Below, one piece after another: positions 36,274 through 48,700 of a stretch of DNA of 64,000 nucleotides. The position numbers were made by a program, and so were the translations under genes. The notes below the pieces were generated by a model. It saw only the letters and a program-made list of their open reading frames with translations. It searched no databases and was not told the DNA's origin. The stretch is from NCBI GenBank assembly GCA_021234155.1, contig JAJEKV010000006.1:1300001-1364000 (forward strand), given 5' to 3'. The DNA comes from Isoetes taiwanensis (Eukaryota > Streptophyta > Lycopodiopsida > Isoetales > Isoetaceae). How positions within the stretch are numbered: position 1 is the stretch's first letter; each line of letters begins with the position of its first letter.

Positions 36274-37986
36274 CATATTATATTGGTCGGGCATGAAAAT
36301 TCTGCAGAACTGCGCACATACCAGAGATTGATGGATGCTGCAGAAGATGTGCAAGCATTTTGTATACCCCTGATTTGAACTCCATAATGTAGATCAAATG
36401 AGAATGAGAGATAGGCATATATGGAAAAAAAAAAGTATAACAAAAGAAAATCAGAGCTTGTAGGACAAATGAGTCTCAATTTGGTAAAACTTGATGACTT
36501 AAACCTCTAGTCCTATGTGGCGAAATCATAAAAACTTAGGAGGAAGGACGTGGTTGCCATGTGATTTGCTGCCATCTTGGATTCTTCCTGGCCCAACTCA
36601 GAAAGCCCAATGGGAATCTGCAAAATACCAATTTTCAATCAAGGTTGGGCAATGATCTGTAGAATATGCGATGATGCAGGGAAAAAATGATCTTGAAGCC
36701 CCTTTTGTAGAACAAAGCTCACCTAAGTTGTTTCTCTCCACATTGCAAGGAAAAGGAATAGATTCCAGCTCATGACATGTTTGATTCTGTCTTTGCAGCT
36801 GAAAAAACTTGACTTGGAAGAGGGCACGTAGAAAATATAGATGACTTTAAGCTTATTCAAAGCTTTGCAAATTTCTCCAGAAAACCGCAATAGTAGCATC
36901 AATTTAGGGCATGAACGACAATTAGATGGCAAGGATGAGATCTACCTACGACGTAAACCTTTGCTATGGGGCCAGCATTGATGAGCAAGAACTTGAACTC
37001 TACCCATATACGCCACCGATCCAAAGGTCTCACAATCTACATTGCTGTCTGGGTTTTGCTCCAGACATGCATCAGAAACTTGATCACAGAGCAACCATTT
37101 CACTATTGCATCTAGCTCTTCTCAAAACTATGGCCGTGCTGGTTACCCAGTTTCCACACCGCCGCCCAGCGACACTGGCGACCGCTAGTTTACAGGCAAC
37201 ACTAGGTTTGGAGCAGTTTCTGGCATATCCTAGGACATAAGCAAGGGTGTGCCCCCTAGGGGCAACCCAAAAATGCGAAGCAAGGTAAATAATCTCAGGC
37301 AAACCTCCATATGGTGCTCCAGCTTCTCCCATTTTCTTTTCCTTCAGTTTTCCTTCGAGAAAATTTAGTAACATGTGTGGAATCATAAGAGATGAAGGAT
37401 TAAAAACCTTAAAGGATGCCTAGATTATATGCTATCCTCTATTATTTCTTCCCAACATAATTTTTTGGTGTGGTCGAGTTCTCCACTGTCGTTTTTACGA
37501 TGTTCGATTTCTGAACTTTGGAAATGTTGGACAACGTCGTGTTTAAATCCTAGAAATTGCAGTTGTCCGAGAAGGACTCTTTTTTGACCCTTATGAAATC
37601 GGCCGAGAATATATCGTGGATATACTACAAATGTACTTTGGTGTAAACACGATGTCACTGTGGGGGGTGCTAGATTCCACATAGTCCATCTTTTACATTG
37701 ACACTTCAACATTAGTCCTTTACCTTCTTTCATGCCCGAACATGCAAGCTACCATATGCAGCATTGCTTTGTCCCCAAAATATAGATAAAACCAACAAAA
37801 TAGATATAAAATGTACCTACGGTTCTTTTCCCTGACTGATTGTCGTGTATCTAGCATGGAAATGGGATGCCATTCCTGCCAATATTTCTTTGACAAGGTC
37901 ACCGTATTCTTAAAGCGACGGTCTTGATTTCTTCTACGCCAAACTAGAAACAAATTGAAGTGTCCTGGCTATGGCATTCTCCCTTC
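36274..37986. other. Intergenic region upstream of the GH95 gene
   Basis: No supported gene. One minus-strand segment behind a good 3' splice site (attttgcag, ending at 36618) reads IPIGLSELGQEESKMAANHM; I do not recognise it. The last few hundred bases are the GH95 promoter side; no TATA box stands out. Confidence 0.45.
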
Positions 37987-40900
37987 ATGCGCCTCTTCTT
38001 CCTCTTCTTCTTCATCATCATTTTCATGGACAATTCAATTGAACACACCGACGTGAATGCTGATTCCAATGACGACCTTAGTGTGCAGTTTTTTAAGCCC
38101 GCTCAGTATTGGGTCGAGGCTCTTCCCATCGGAAATGGCCATTTGGGAGCTATGGTTTATGGAGGTGCATCTTCGGAGCTTCTTCAGCTCAATGGTGCGT
38201 AACTTTGTTGTTTGAATCTACACTTGTATTCTCTTATTTATGTTCTTTTTGCAGATGACACTTTGTGGACAGGAAAGCCGAGTGATTGGAATAATCCTCA
38301 CGCTGCTAAACTTCTTCCTGACCTCCGACAGCTTGTTTGGGAGGGAAAATATTATGAAGCGACTGAACTAGCCAAAGAAATGCTAGGGCCTTATGCACAG
38401 GTCAGATAGAGGTGTGAATATTGACATTTTCTTTGCTAAATTATAATTCTTGTAACAGGCTTATCAACCCCTTGGAGACATCAAGCTAGATTTTGGATCC
38501 TCTCATGATGCCTATGATGTTGGCACATATATCAGAAAGCTTGATTTAAACACAGCCATGGCTTTTGTCGAATATGATGTTGGTGGCATCAAGTTCAAAC
38601 GGGAAGCTTTCTCTAGTTTTCCTCATCAAATTATTGTAGTCAAAATTTCAGCCAATAAACCAGGTTCAGTTTCTTTTACTGCAACCCTAGGCAGTCAGCT
38701 TCAGAAGGAAGTATCCATCATTGAATCAAATAGGATAGCAGTGAAAGGAAGGTGTCCTGGGCATACTACTGATGCTGCTGTTAATGCTAGTGGTGGGGAT
38801 GAGGAAGGAATGCACTTTGCTGCTATCTTAGAAGTGCTTCCTAGCCAAGGCACTGCTTCAGTGCAAGCACTGGATTCACAAACTTTGAAAGTAGAAGCTG
38901 CTGATTGGGCAATTCTTCTTTTAGCATCTGCATCTTCATATGATGGTCCCTTCAACGACCCTTCAAACTCTCTGAAAAATCCAATAATGTCATGCAAGGA
39001 AGCTCTAGACTCTATTCACCAAGTTTCATATGATGATATGTTAAAAGCCCACCTTTCAGATTATCAAAGTCTTTTCCATCGTACTTCTATAAAACTTGCA
39101 AAATCCAAGGATGAGTTAGTGTATAGCAACAAGTATAATAAATTTCTAGGAATTGGAGGAAATAAGGCAACAGAAGAACGGATATCATCATTTGCAACAG
39201 ATGAAGACCCTTCAATGGTTTCTCTACTCTTTCAATTTGGACGCTACCTAATGATTGCGTCTTCACGGCCAGGTTCTTTTGTTTCGAACCTTCAAGGGAT
39301 ATGGAACAAAGATCTCCATCCTGCTTGGAGGTATTGCTATGTCCTTTTATAGTTATACTGTGAGGTTAGGACTTCAATTCCGTTTTAGGTTGAAAATGTA
39401 GAGGATGCAGATCTTTTGAACACGACGTCACTTTTTTACAGATGTGTACCTCATCTCAATATTAATCTGGAAATGAATTATTGGCCAGCAGAGATTTGCA
39501 ACCTACCTGAATGCCATAGACCACTTTTTGATCTAATCTCTAATATGTCAATAAATGGTGCCACTACAGCAAAAGTAAGCACGTGTTACTGCTTCTGGTT
39601 AGTGTACAATATAACTTTTTACTGCTACGCCTATTCATAAAAGCCTAGTGGACATAATGGGAAACTAACATTGTAACCATTTCTGGATTCCGATTGTGCT
39701 ATGTCCACTCTTTTCTAGTGGAGTGGGAGTAAGGGAACTCTATTTGCTTGTTGGAAAGAAATCTAGAGAACCTAAATACTCTTAAGAGAGGGAATTAAGG
39801 TAGCTTTTAGAATTGAAGGATGGCTGGTCATCATGTAATCACCATGACATCAAAATTGAATTGCAGAATCAGCTCCACCAATGATCTTCAGTTCCTTCAT
39901 ATGATGCAGTTTCCCAATGCATTTATGATCTGCATACCAGTTATATGAATGGACCCTGTACAAAGTGCATTTTAGTATTTTACCTTTTCTGGGTTCCAAG
40001 TATCAGATGTGGAAATGCTGATATTTGATGTTTGTGTTTCTACACAATTCATCTTATGGTATTTAACAAATATGATATCATTGGCAATCTTTTTTCCCTA
40101 TCACAGGTCAATTATGGACTTGGTGGGTGGGTTGGGCACCACAATGCTGACATTTGGGTACAAACAGCACCCATAGGGGGTGATCCAGTATGGGCTCTTT
40201 GGCCCATGGGAGGGGCATGGCTTTCTTTGCATCTTTGGGAGCATTATACATTCTCATTGAACAAGGTATATCCAGTTCGTTCTCTCTTTTATTATAGAGA
40301 AATGACAGAAAATAAGATGTTACCAACTGCATATCTTATATGGCAGGTGTTTTTGAGAGAAACAGCATATCCATTATTAAAGGGCTGTGCAGAATTTCTA
40401 TACCAGTGGCTGGTTCCATTGCCTGATTCATCAACCGATACCCAAAAAATTTTAGTAACCAATCCATCAACATCCCCAGAACATATGTTTCTCACCCAAG
40501 ATGGGAAACAGGCATCCGTGAGCTATGCCACTGCAATGGACATGGCAATTATACAAGATATTTTCACGGCGACAGTGTCCGCAGCAGAAGTATTTCTTTC
40601 TACTGTTGTTTTTATCATTTGAATGATATTAGATATGCCATTTTCTCAAATTAGACTTTTCCTTCTATCAGATATTGGGCGATATAAATATGGAGTTCAC
40701 AAGCAACATAAAAAATGCCCATGATCACCTATTGAAACCGCAGATTGGAAGTGATGGTCTTATCATGGAATGGGTATTTTTCTCTTTTCATTATAAATAG
40801 GCACATAGAATGTATACTCCAGTTTTGGCTTTAGACGAAATTAAAAATTGATGATAATAATTTAGGCACGTGAATTTGAAGATCCTGATATTCATCATCG

Positions 40901-41652
40901 GCATATGTCTCATCTATTTGGCCTCTTCCCTGGTCATACATTATCCCTAGAGGGTACTCCAGGACTTTGTCAAGCAGCTGCTAGGAGCATGGCAAAGAGA
41001 GGTACAATGTCCTACTAGTATATGCGTGTTTATAAGATCAAAAACATCCTGCCTTCTATCTTGCAGGGGACATAGGGCCCGGATGGTCAATGGCATGGAA
41101 AATGGCATTATGGGCTCGCCTTTCAGATGATATTAGTGCATACCGTGTCCTCAAAAGAATGTTCACACTAATGGATCCTTCAGAGACAGAGGAACGAATT
41201 GACGGTGGTGGCCTCTATGGGAATTTGTTTAATGCACACCCTCCTTTTCAAATTGATGGAAATTTTGGGTAAAATGCTCTAATTCTTTGCACAACGAATT
41301 GAGCTCTTTTATTGCTTTCAATATAAATTTTGTGTTGCATGATTTACATGGCAGGTTCACGGCTGCTGTTGCTGAGATGCTCCTTCAGTCTAATGGAAGT
41401 CACATTTATCTTTTACCTACTTTGCCTGGAAAGAAATGGCCATTTGGATCTGTCACAGGTCTAAGAGCGCGGGGAGACTTAACAATAGATATAAAGTGGG
41501 AAGATGGCAACCTAGTGAATGCAAACATCAGGACAGGAATGAATGTGTTACCTACTCAAATAGTTCACTACAAATGGCAAAGCATAGAATTGCATGTGTC
41601 ACCTGGAACTAGTTATGTGATTGACAAAAGCCTGAACGTGCAATTTGCATGA
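37987..41652 (+). CDS. FUC95A: GH95 alpha-1,2-L-fucosidase (AXY8/FUC95A type), ten exons
   Basis: Exons read from splice sites: 37987-38194, 38255-38400, 38459-39330, 39442-39574, 40107-40265, 40347-40589, 40672-40773, 40866-41001, 41067-41268 and 41355-41652. Together they give 2,499 bases and an uninterrupted 832-residue protein, close to Arabidopsis AXY8 (about 840). All introns are GT-AG; eight are 58-111 bp and one is 532 bp. The N-terminus MRLFFLFFFIIIF looks like a signal peptide, fitting an apoplastic enzyme that removes alpha-1,2-fucose from xyloglucan and arabinogalactan. Family motifs: PIGNGHLGAMVYGG near the N-terminus; HLNINLEMNYWPAE with Asn415 and Asn417, the likely partners of the catalytic acid; GDPVWALWPMGGAW; HRHMSHLFGLFPG; and PPFQIDGNFG with Asp730, the likely catalytic residue by family comparison. 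An in-frame GTG nine codons upstream was rejected in favour of the ATG. No defect seen. Confidence 0.93.
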
Positions 41653-42029
41653 GATTCTCCTCCCTCTCTTTAAGGAAGGAAACCTGAATTTACGTGAATC
41701 TATTTGGAATGAGCCATTTCCTTGTAGATTTGTAGTATTTGCTGTTACTACGTTGGATTGTATGGGAAGTCTTAAAGCTTGTTAACAAGACTAGAAGATT
41801 CAGTGCATAATGTATCATGTCTGCCTTGAGAAACAAGTTTGCATTGTTCCAAATAGGAAACTTGGGGAATAATATGCTAGCATAGTCTGTTCTTGTTGGT
41901 AATGTCAAGAACAAAGAGCACAATTTCTTGAATGCAAAATGAAATTTTGGTACTATGAACATAAGCTTTTTGGTTTATCTATATCTCTCTCGTAGGTTAA
42001 AGACAATTGTTTGTACGTTTTGGTCCCAT

Positions 42030-44260
42030 AGGCCATATGGTCTGCGTCATTGATAAAAGACAATTCAAATCAATTCTCTATCATTTCTGAGCAGTGGAGG
42101 CAACACTTGCAGCAACTTTATAATCCTCAGGGTGCACGAGCAGCAATACACCCCAGGAAGGCTCGACGCTGGAAATCACAGAGGCAGATGTTGTCTAGGG
42201 CTTACAACGTCTTGCCAATGGGAAAGCGGCAGACTTGAACGGTATGCAAGCAGAGTTGCTCAAGTGGGTAGGGCTGACCAGAGTATCAGTCCTAACTGCC
42301 TTGTCCAAACATGGCGTTACAGGAAGATTTTCCCCTGCAGTGGACCACTAGCAGGGTTGTTCCCATCTACAAGGCTGGTGACGCGCACTACCCAGCCAGT
42401 TATCGAACAATCATGGCCAGTTCGGTGTTTGCAAAACTGCTAGCCAGGATTCTTGAGCAGCAGTTAACTGGATCGGTAGAGGCGGCAGAGGTACGAGCCC
42501 TCATGCAGGCAGAATTCAGGCCCTAGCACTCAATCATCGATCATATCTTCACGTTGCGGACTCTGGTGGTTGAAGAAAGCAGGAACTGGCGGCAAGATTT
42601 GTATTGTTGCTTCATTGACTTCACTAGGGCTTTTGACACTGTGCCTCGGGAAAAGATGTGGGCATGATTGCGACAGCTGGGGGCCCTATGGATCTGAAGA
42701 TCGCAGTGTACACGCTATATAAGACATGCTCGTGGTTGTAATCGGGAGGCCAACTATTTGACATCAGTATTGGGGTCCGCCAGGGATTCCCTCTCTCACC
42801 AATACTGTTTGGGCTTTACATTGGCTTGCTGACAATGGGGGCAGCGGAGCTCAACTTTTACATTAAAGTACCAGTCAGTTCATATATGCTAATGATGTAG
42901 ACCTTCTAGCTTACATTCCTGAGGACATTTGGATGCCCTGGACACATTCTGCCAGACCACTGGCATGCCCGTCAATCTGGTCAAGACTAAGATGGTTCTC
43001 ATCTCATCTTCATGTCAACCAAGACCTCCTCATTCACTTACCGGGGGCAAAATGTGGAGGTGACATTGGAAGTGGAGTTTCCTTCTACAACGTACTGAAA
43101 CACTTCCATCCGGTTACAAACGGTAGCGGGTTGGAAAGCATTGTATGCAATGCAGAATGATAGTCATAGAGCGGAGCTTTGTGATTGGGCCCATAAGTGG
43201 CACCTATTTTAGGGTCTTGGTGGAACCCGTTCTTCTCTAGGAGGTCGAAGTTGGGGCCCGATAATGTCCCTTGCTACCCGAAATGATTTGGAGCAGGTGC
43301 AGAAAGCCTTCTTGGCACAGGCATTGGGAGTGAAATCCACTGTCCCATGTCAAATCTTGCTGTAGAGGATAGGTTTCTTGCCTCTTCAGAGGGTAGCCCT
43401 TGCTTGCCACATCATTTACTTTCAGAAGGTGGGCAATATGGACGATGCTCGTCTCCCCAACCTGGCTTACACCGTGGCAATGGGGCTGTAACGCCTCAAG
43501 TCATACTAGAAGGAAAAGAGAGCTCAGTGGTTAGCCAGATAGAATGTGTAGGAGCATAGGTGCGTACAGGTGCAAACAAAAGCAGATCATCACAACTTGA
43601 GGTAGTATCTTGACACTTACTTCCTCAGCAAGCTTTGGGATGCCATCGCCCTTGAACAGGTTAAGACAACACATTACCAGCACCCTAAATCCCACTTTGG
43701 AACGGGGTCCTCAATGCCACCTGCGTATTCATTTACACATGAAAAAGCATGGACTCATCGCCTCAATTCGCACAGGTGCATATCTTTGAATTGAGACAGA
43801 TAGATGGATTAGGGAGCCACGCCAAGATAAGCTTTATTAGTGCTGCTAAATGCAGCCTTTGAAGATGAATGTCACACTCTTCAGAGTTGTCTGGTGTATG
43901 ATCAAATCCGGACAGCTACGTTGAGTTGGTCAGGCCTGACCAGCCTATAATATTGAACACGGCTTCAGTATAGTTGCTGGGATCATACCTTCAGGAGGTC
44001 ATGGATATGGGGGCTCAGTTATATCCTCAGATACTCACTTAAGATGTATATTTCATGATATATATTTTACAGTTTGTCAGCATTCTTATTACTAGTTTTT
44101 CCCTCAAAAACCTTTGGGGCGAGGGTTATTTAATCCGGACAGTAATACTGCTGTGCTTTTTTGTTGAGTCCATAGGATGATTGGTCTCTGTGGACAAGAC
44201 CACCCCCCCCCCCCCTCCCCCCCCTCCTTTTTTTCTTCGTGGGACTTAATTTTTTTTTTT

Positions 44261-44300
<40 letters not shown>
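42030..44300 (+). mobile_element. LINE with degenerate reverse transcriptase
   Basis: Behind the GH95 gene, several plus-strand frames together read a LINE RT. Motifs: a spacer resembling ITEADVV.GLQRLANGKAAD; VVPIYKAGDAHYPASYRTIM (~42355); CCFIDFTRAFDTVPRE (~42605); GVRQGFPLSPILFGLYIG (~42775); and YANDVDLLAY (~42890), where the first catalytic Asp of Y-A-D-D is replaced by Asn. A C-terminal region (WKALYAMQN, LEQVQKAFL, LGVKSTVP, IIYFQKVGNMDDARL; 43130-43460) matches the 7.9-kb LINE. Stops and frameshifts are frequent. The 3' end has the family tail (tttttccctcaaaaacc, gattggtctct) and finishes in a C-rich tract and a (TATC)n run. The 5' end is truncated. Confidence 0.85.

Positions 44301-44301
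<1 letters not shown>
44201..44301. repeat. Poly-C/T tract and (TATC)n microsatellite
   Basis: 44201-44235 is nearly pure C/T, followed by a T run and about ten TATC units (44262-44301). It forms the tail of the LINE. Confidence 0.95.
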
Positions 44302-44306
<5 letters not shown>

Positions 44307-44697
44307 ACACATTTATGCTTTGTAGTACACTATTTGAAAATTGAAAGAGATTTCCAGCTAGACATATTCCAAGTGTAATAATATGAGGGAAGCACCTGCG
44401 TTATTTGATAATATATAGCACAATAACAAGAAGTTTTCTTTGTGTTTTTTGTACGCTTTTTAACATGGTTTTGCTATGCTTTAGTTGATGTATTCATTTG
44501 ATTGTGCTAAATAGTATTTCTAGAGTGCACTTTTTTTGGGCCATTGATTTTCAAAAAAAAAAAAAGAAAAAAAAAGAAGAGATTGTGTGGTTGTATGTGA
44601 ATATTAAATAAAGACTAAAAAAGAGAGATTGTATGGTTGTATATGAATATTAGGTAAAGGCTTGGCTAATTTGGTGATGGCGCAGCTCACTGAGGCT
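44302..44697. other. Intergenic with dispersed and tandem repeats
   Basis: 44415-44480 is a copy of the repeat at 3598-3670. A ~50-bp unit (gagattgt(g/a)tggttgta...gaatatta) is duplicated in tandem at ~44580-44657. Homopolymer A runs lie near 44555-44575. Confidence 0.6.
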
Positions 44698-45060
44698 AGG
44701 ATTTTGGCACTGCTTCAATCTCAAATATCTCCCTCCCCAGGTGTTCGTTTCGAGCGATTTTTGGTGCATTGGAAAGCCGTTGCAGTAAGCCTTCCAAGGG
44801 TATATGGCATCAGGTAATTTTCTTTCTACTTGAGTCTTGGAATTGAGATCATCTATTTCAGCCTCCATGGTTACCGTCAGTTTTGGCGTTGCTTCAATCT
44901 CAGATATCTCCCAGCTCGGGTTTCCGTTTAGAGTGATTTTTGGTGCATTGAAAGCCCTTGTAGTAAGCTTTCCGACAGTGTATGGCATCAGATGTTTTTC
45001 TTTGTAGTTCAGTCCCGTAATTGGGATCATGCATTTCGGCCTCCATGGTTACCACCGCCG
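44698..45060. repeat. Two-copy tandem repeat, unit ~183 bp
   Basis: Copies begin ttggcactgcttcaatctca (44704) and ttggcgttgcttcaatctca (44884) and share gatttttggtgcattg and ggcctccatggttacc-like phrases. The minus strand is open across both copies (44650-45030, 126 codons), giving an internally repeated peptide that I regard as fortuitous. Confidence 0.8.
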
Positions 45061-45232
45061 ACATACACCTTCAATGGGCTGTCTGATATCCTATGGGTTG
45101 CCATCTCAACCCTGGTGGTGCCAATACCCTATACTTTGATATCTTATAAATTGATGTGGCATTGCATACTTGGATGTTATCAGACTTGCAATATAGGTTA
45201 ACTGTTACAAACTCATTGATTATTGTTGTCTA

Positions 45233-45410
45233 GTATGACTATTACTACAAAGGTTTTTCTCTTGAAAACTTTTGAGGCCGAGGTTTTTAAATCTCAGTAG
45301 TAATAGTTGTACTGGTCCATCGTGTGGGTCCCAATTCCTATTGGCTTTTGTGGACGTTAAAATATCAATATCTTTTTCTATTTCTATCCTATTCTATACT
45401 CTTCTATACA
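45233..45410 (+). mobile_element. Isolated 3' tail of the same LINE family
   Basis: It contains ggtttttctcttgaaaactttt...gaggccgagg, a cagtagtaatagt phrase and ctattggcttttgtggacgtt, parallel to 8976-9140 and 44090-44200, and ends in an AATATC/TTCTAT-rich tail. Only the 3' end is present. Confidence 0.65.
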
Positions 45411-45559
45411 ATGGGTGAGCTTTTAGACTAATTGGTGTAGCTTTTTATGGTATGGGATTTATGCCTTTATGGTGATTGATGTGTGGTTTCTTGCTTCCAT
45501 GTGATGTGCTATATGCATGTCGTCTTGATGTGTATATGTGTTTAAGGCTTATAGGGCAC

Positions 45560-45715
45560 GTACATTTTGATGGAGGAAACCGCACTGGGGAGGGGGTTTC
45601 CTGAAATAAACCCCCTGGCGGCCGCCCGCGAGCGGCGGCAGCCGCGAGCGACGCCGCCAGGGGGTTTATTTCAGGAAACCCCCGAGCCAGTGCGGTTACG
45701 CCACGTAAATGTCCA
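45560..45715. repeat. Foldback element with GC-rich core
   Basis: The arms 45578-45625 and 45651-45697 are near-perfect inverted copies (aaccgcact, ggtttcctgaaataaacccc, tggcggc), separated by a very GC-rich core. Weaker pairing extends outward. The flanking gcacgtacat (45557-45566) and ccacgtaaat (45701-45710) match at 8 of 10 positions and could be a Mutator-like target duplication. The right flank overlaps the left terminal repeat of the recombinase element. Confidence 0.8.
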
Positions 45716-48700
45716 CAACGTGGAATGTTTTGCTAAAAAAAAAAAAAATTATTTGGTCTACGATTCTCTCTCTCCTTTCTTCTCTTCCGATCCTCTTTTC
45801 TTCTCTTCCGACAAGCGATGGAGACGGTGCGGTGAGCTTTTTGCTTGCAGCTGCACCAAATGATGTTTGTTTTGTCCATTTTGTGATGGATTTGGTGGCG
45901 CCAGAGCATAACCTATTTTTTCATCCATTTTTGGTGCAAGATTCGTCTGCTGAATGGCTATGGCGAAGTTTTTTTCTTCTATTGGACGCTGAGGTCTTGC
46001 ATTATGCTTTTAGGTTATAATTTTGTGCATTTACTAGTCCGGCAGTGCTTTGGTTCGAGTTTACAGATGGCTGATGCAAATGTTCCTTGATCCATTCAAG
46101 ATCTTTTGTTATCTTAGAAGAAGAGGAGTTCTTAGACAGAACTTGTAGCGCTTTGAAGGTTGTAGGTCTTTTTTCTGGTTCCATTCATTATTCTTGCAAG
46201 CTTTTCTAAAATTTTCTTGTTTCTTTGTGTAGGTTTCTTTCTTTTGGCTGTAAGTGGAGATCTTCCTAGGTACGTGGTTTATTTTTAGTATTTGATGGTT
46301 TTTATAAACCTCTGTAAACGTGATCAGTTTTTATGCAGGTTATCATGAGCAATGCTATGGATTTTTAAGGCATGCAGACTTGCTGTAGGTTTAGCATTTC
46401 AGTTGTGGAGTATCTAATGGAAGACAACAGGTTAAGCAGTAGACCTTTTATTTCGTATCTTTTCCATTTCTATGGAAGATCTAACTGCAGATCAGTAAGC
46501 AGACCATCCTTTAACATTGATGTGCATGATGATTTCAATTTGGATGACGAATCAGTCCTAGATGCTGTCAATCAAGAAGATGTGGACAACATGATGCAAG
46601 TTGTTCAGAATGAGCCTTGGTTCAATCAAGCTTTTGTAGAGAAGGATGATGGTGATGGGAGGGTTCAGAAGGAAAATGACAAACAGCCTGAAGAGTTTAT
46701 GGAAATTGATGAACAGATTTTAAATGAGATTGAGAAAGGTGGTAAAGATAAATCAATTAAACAGACTACTTGGGCCAGGAGGAAATTTGATGCATGGAGA
46801 AAGTTTTGCAAGGGTGATACTAGCATTCCTATTGCAGACCGTCCAATGTATGATATGAAACTAGCATTCTTGTTGAAGATATTCCACATACGACTTTGAA
46901 TAACATGCTTGTGAGGTTCTTGCTGCAAGTAAGAAAGAAGAACGGACAGATGTTTCCTCCTGGCAGGTAAATCTTGTCATCATTGTTTTAATCTGACATA
47001 TTCTAATCAATAACTTACTTGTTTACTTTTGCATGCAGTCTTAATGCGTTGTTAAAAGCTATTGGAAAAATTATAAGACAAGCTCAGATACGCAGAGTTA
47101 ATTCAACAGGTCAGAGAGCAGAACCATTTAACATTCTTAAGGATGACTTATTTGTCAAAGCTAGGCTAGCTTTTATTGGTGCTGCTGACAAATCTAGGGA
47201 ATCTGGCCATGCTACCAAGCGCAAAAAGGTTGATGTAATCTCATTCAAGACAGAGCAGGATCTTCTTAAGGATGTTGATTTTGATATATCACATCCAAGA
47301 GGGATTCTCTATAGATTGTGCTTCTATTTGTGTAGTAGATTTGGTATTAGGGCTGCGAAAGAATTATGGGGTGTCATGGATATTGATCTCACTCTTGAGA
47401 CAAATAGTTCTTCTGTTGAATTTGTTTTATACAATGAAAGGACATCTAAGAATTGGGGTACAACCTGTACCAAGTATGATGAGTCGCATTTCAGACCCCC
47501 AATCTGGAGTTATGAAGCTGATTTTGTACTGACTTACAAACAATATCAGCGACATCTTCCTCCAAAAGAGAAACCTGGACCTCGACCATTGTTCTTGCAG
47601 GCAATTGTAAACCGTAGGACAGAGGTAAATGTTTAGAATTCAAGATATTTTAAATTCGTTCTAAGTTATGGGCAAGGTTCTCGATGCAGATATTTCCAAT
47701 AAAAGTGGACGTGTTTCTCTGGTTTCTCGCATGTCCTTGGCTCTTGTACCACCTGAAATAGGAAGGCTTGTTATAGGGCATAAAAATACAGAAAATTATG
47801 AGAAGTATGTTATTTCATTTAAGTAGTTTCTTTATGTCTTAATACTTAAGTTTCTTTATGCTATCTGCAGGTACGATCGCACCAAAGAAATTCAAGTGAA
47901 TGCAGCGATGAGCATCAATGCAAAACCTTATAATGAAGATGGTAGCCTCAGGATGTATACAGATGTTCTAAAAGAGGAATTAAAAAAAGCACAAAATAAG
48001 TTTCTAGGCGTTTCATCGTCAAAGTGTTTGGTTGCTGGAGAATGTAGCAAGGGTGCAAATCATTCAGGTAAACCTTGTGATTAAACCTTGTGTAAGCAAT
48101 GCTAAGCTTGTCATTATTGAAAAATAGTTCTGATATGGTTTATGGTTATTTGCAGACAACTTGCATGTTATAAATGAGTCTACTTCTCATGAACAGGGTG
48201 CTGCTCAGCAACTTCAGTTTGCAACAGGTAATTTATCAGGTTATTTATTTTAATTTCATTTCTTATGTTAGTTCCCTCTTAGTTAGTTTGTCATGGCTGG
48301 TTGTTCAGGTCAAGCCATGGATGCGCATCAAGTAATGCGCCACGGGTAGATAATCTCGAAGTTATTTGTTAAATGGTAGTTTTTTACTTTTAATTTGGTT
48401 TCTTTTTATTTTTTTTTGCACAGGGGAATAGTTCGGTTTACATTCAAAATTTGAATATACCCATGGAAACCTTAACATGGTGATTCGCAATTCTACAAGG
48501 GGTGAAACAATCAAAGGCAAGTCTATTGTTACTGATGAGAATGCAAATGTTGCGAAAAACCAGTTTGTTGGTAGCACCTCTGGTAGTAGTTCCAGAGTGT
48601 TGGTGGATTTGAATCCAAATATTGCTCGAGAAACTCACGGAGCTGTTGGAGATTTTCTGGTGATCCCGCATATTACAAGGATAAGAATAACAGGGGATGT

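Noticed and set aside
37960-37986. GTG start nine codons upstream in the GH95 gene
   Set aside because: Plant genes rarely use GTG, and the ATG at 37987 gives a typical signal peptide.
44650-45030. 126-codon minus-strand frame with internal repeats
   Set aside because: The repetition reflects a DNA tandem duplication; no family recognised and no start context or splice support.
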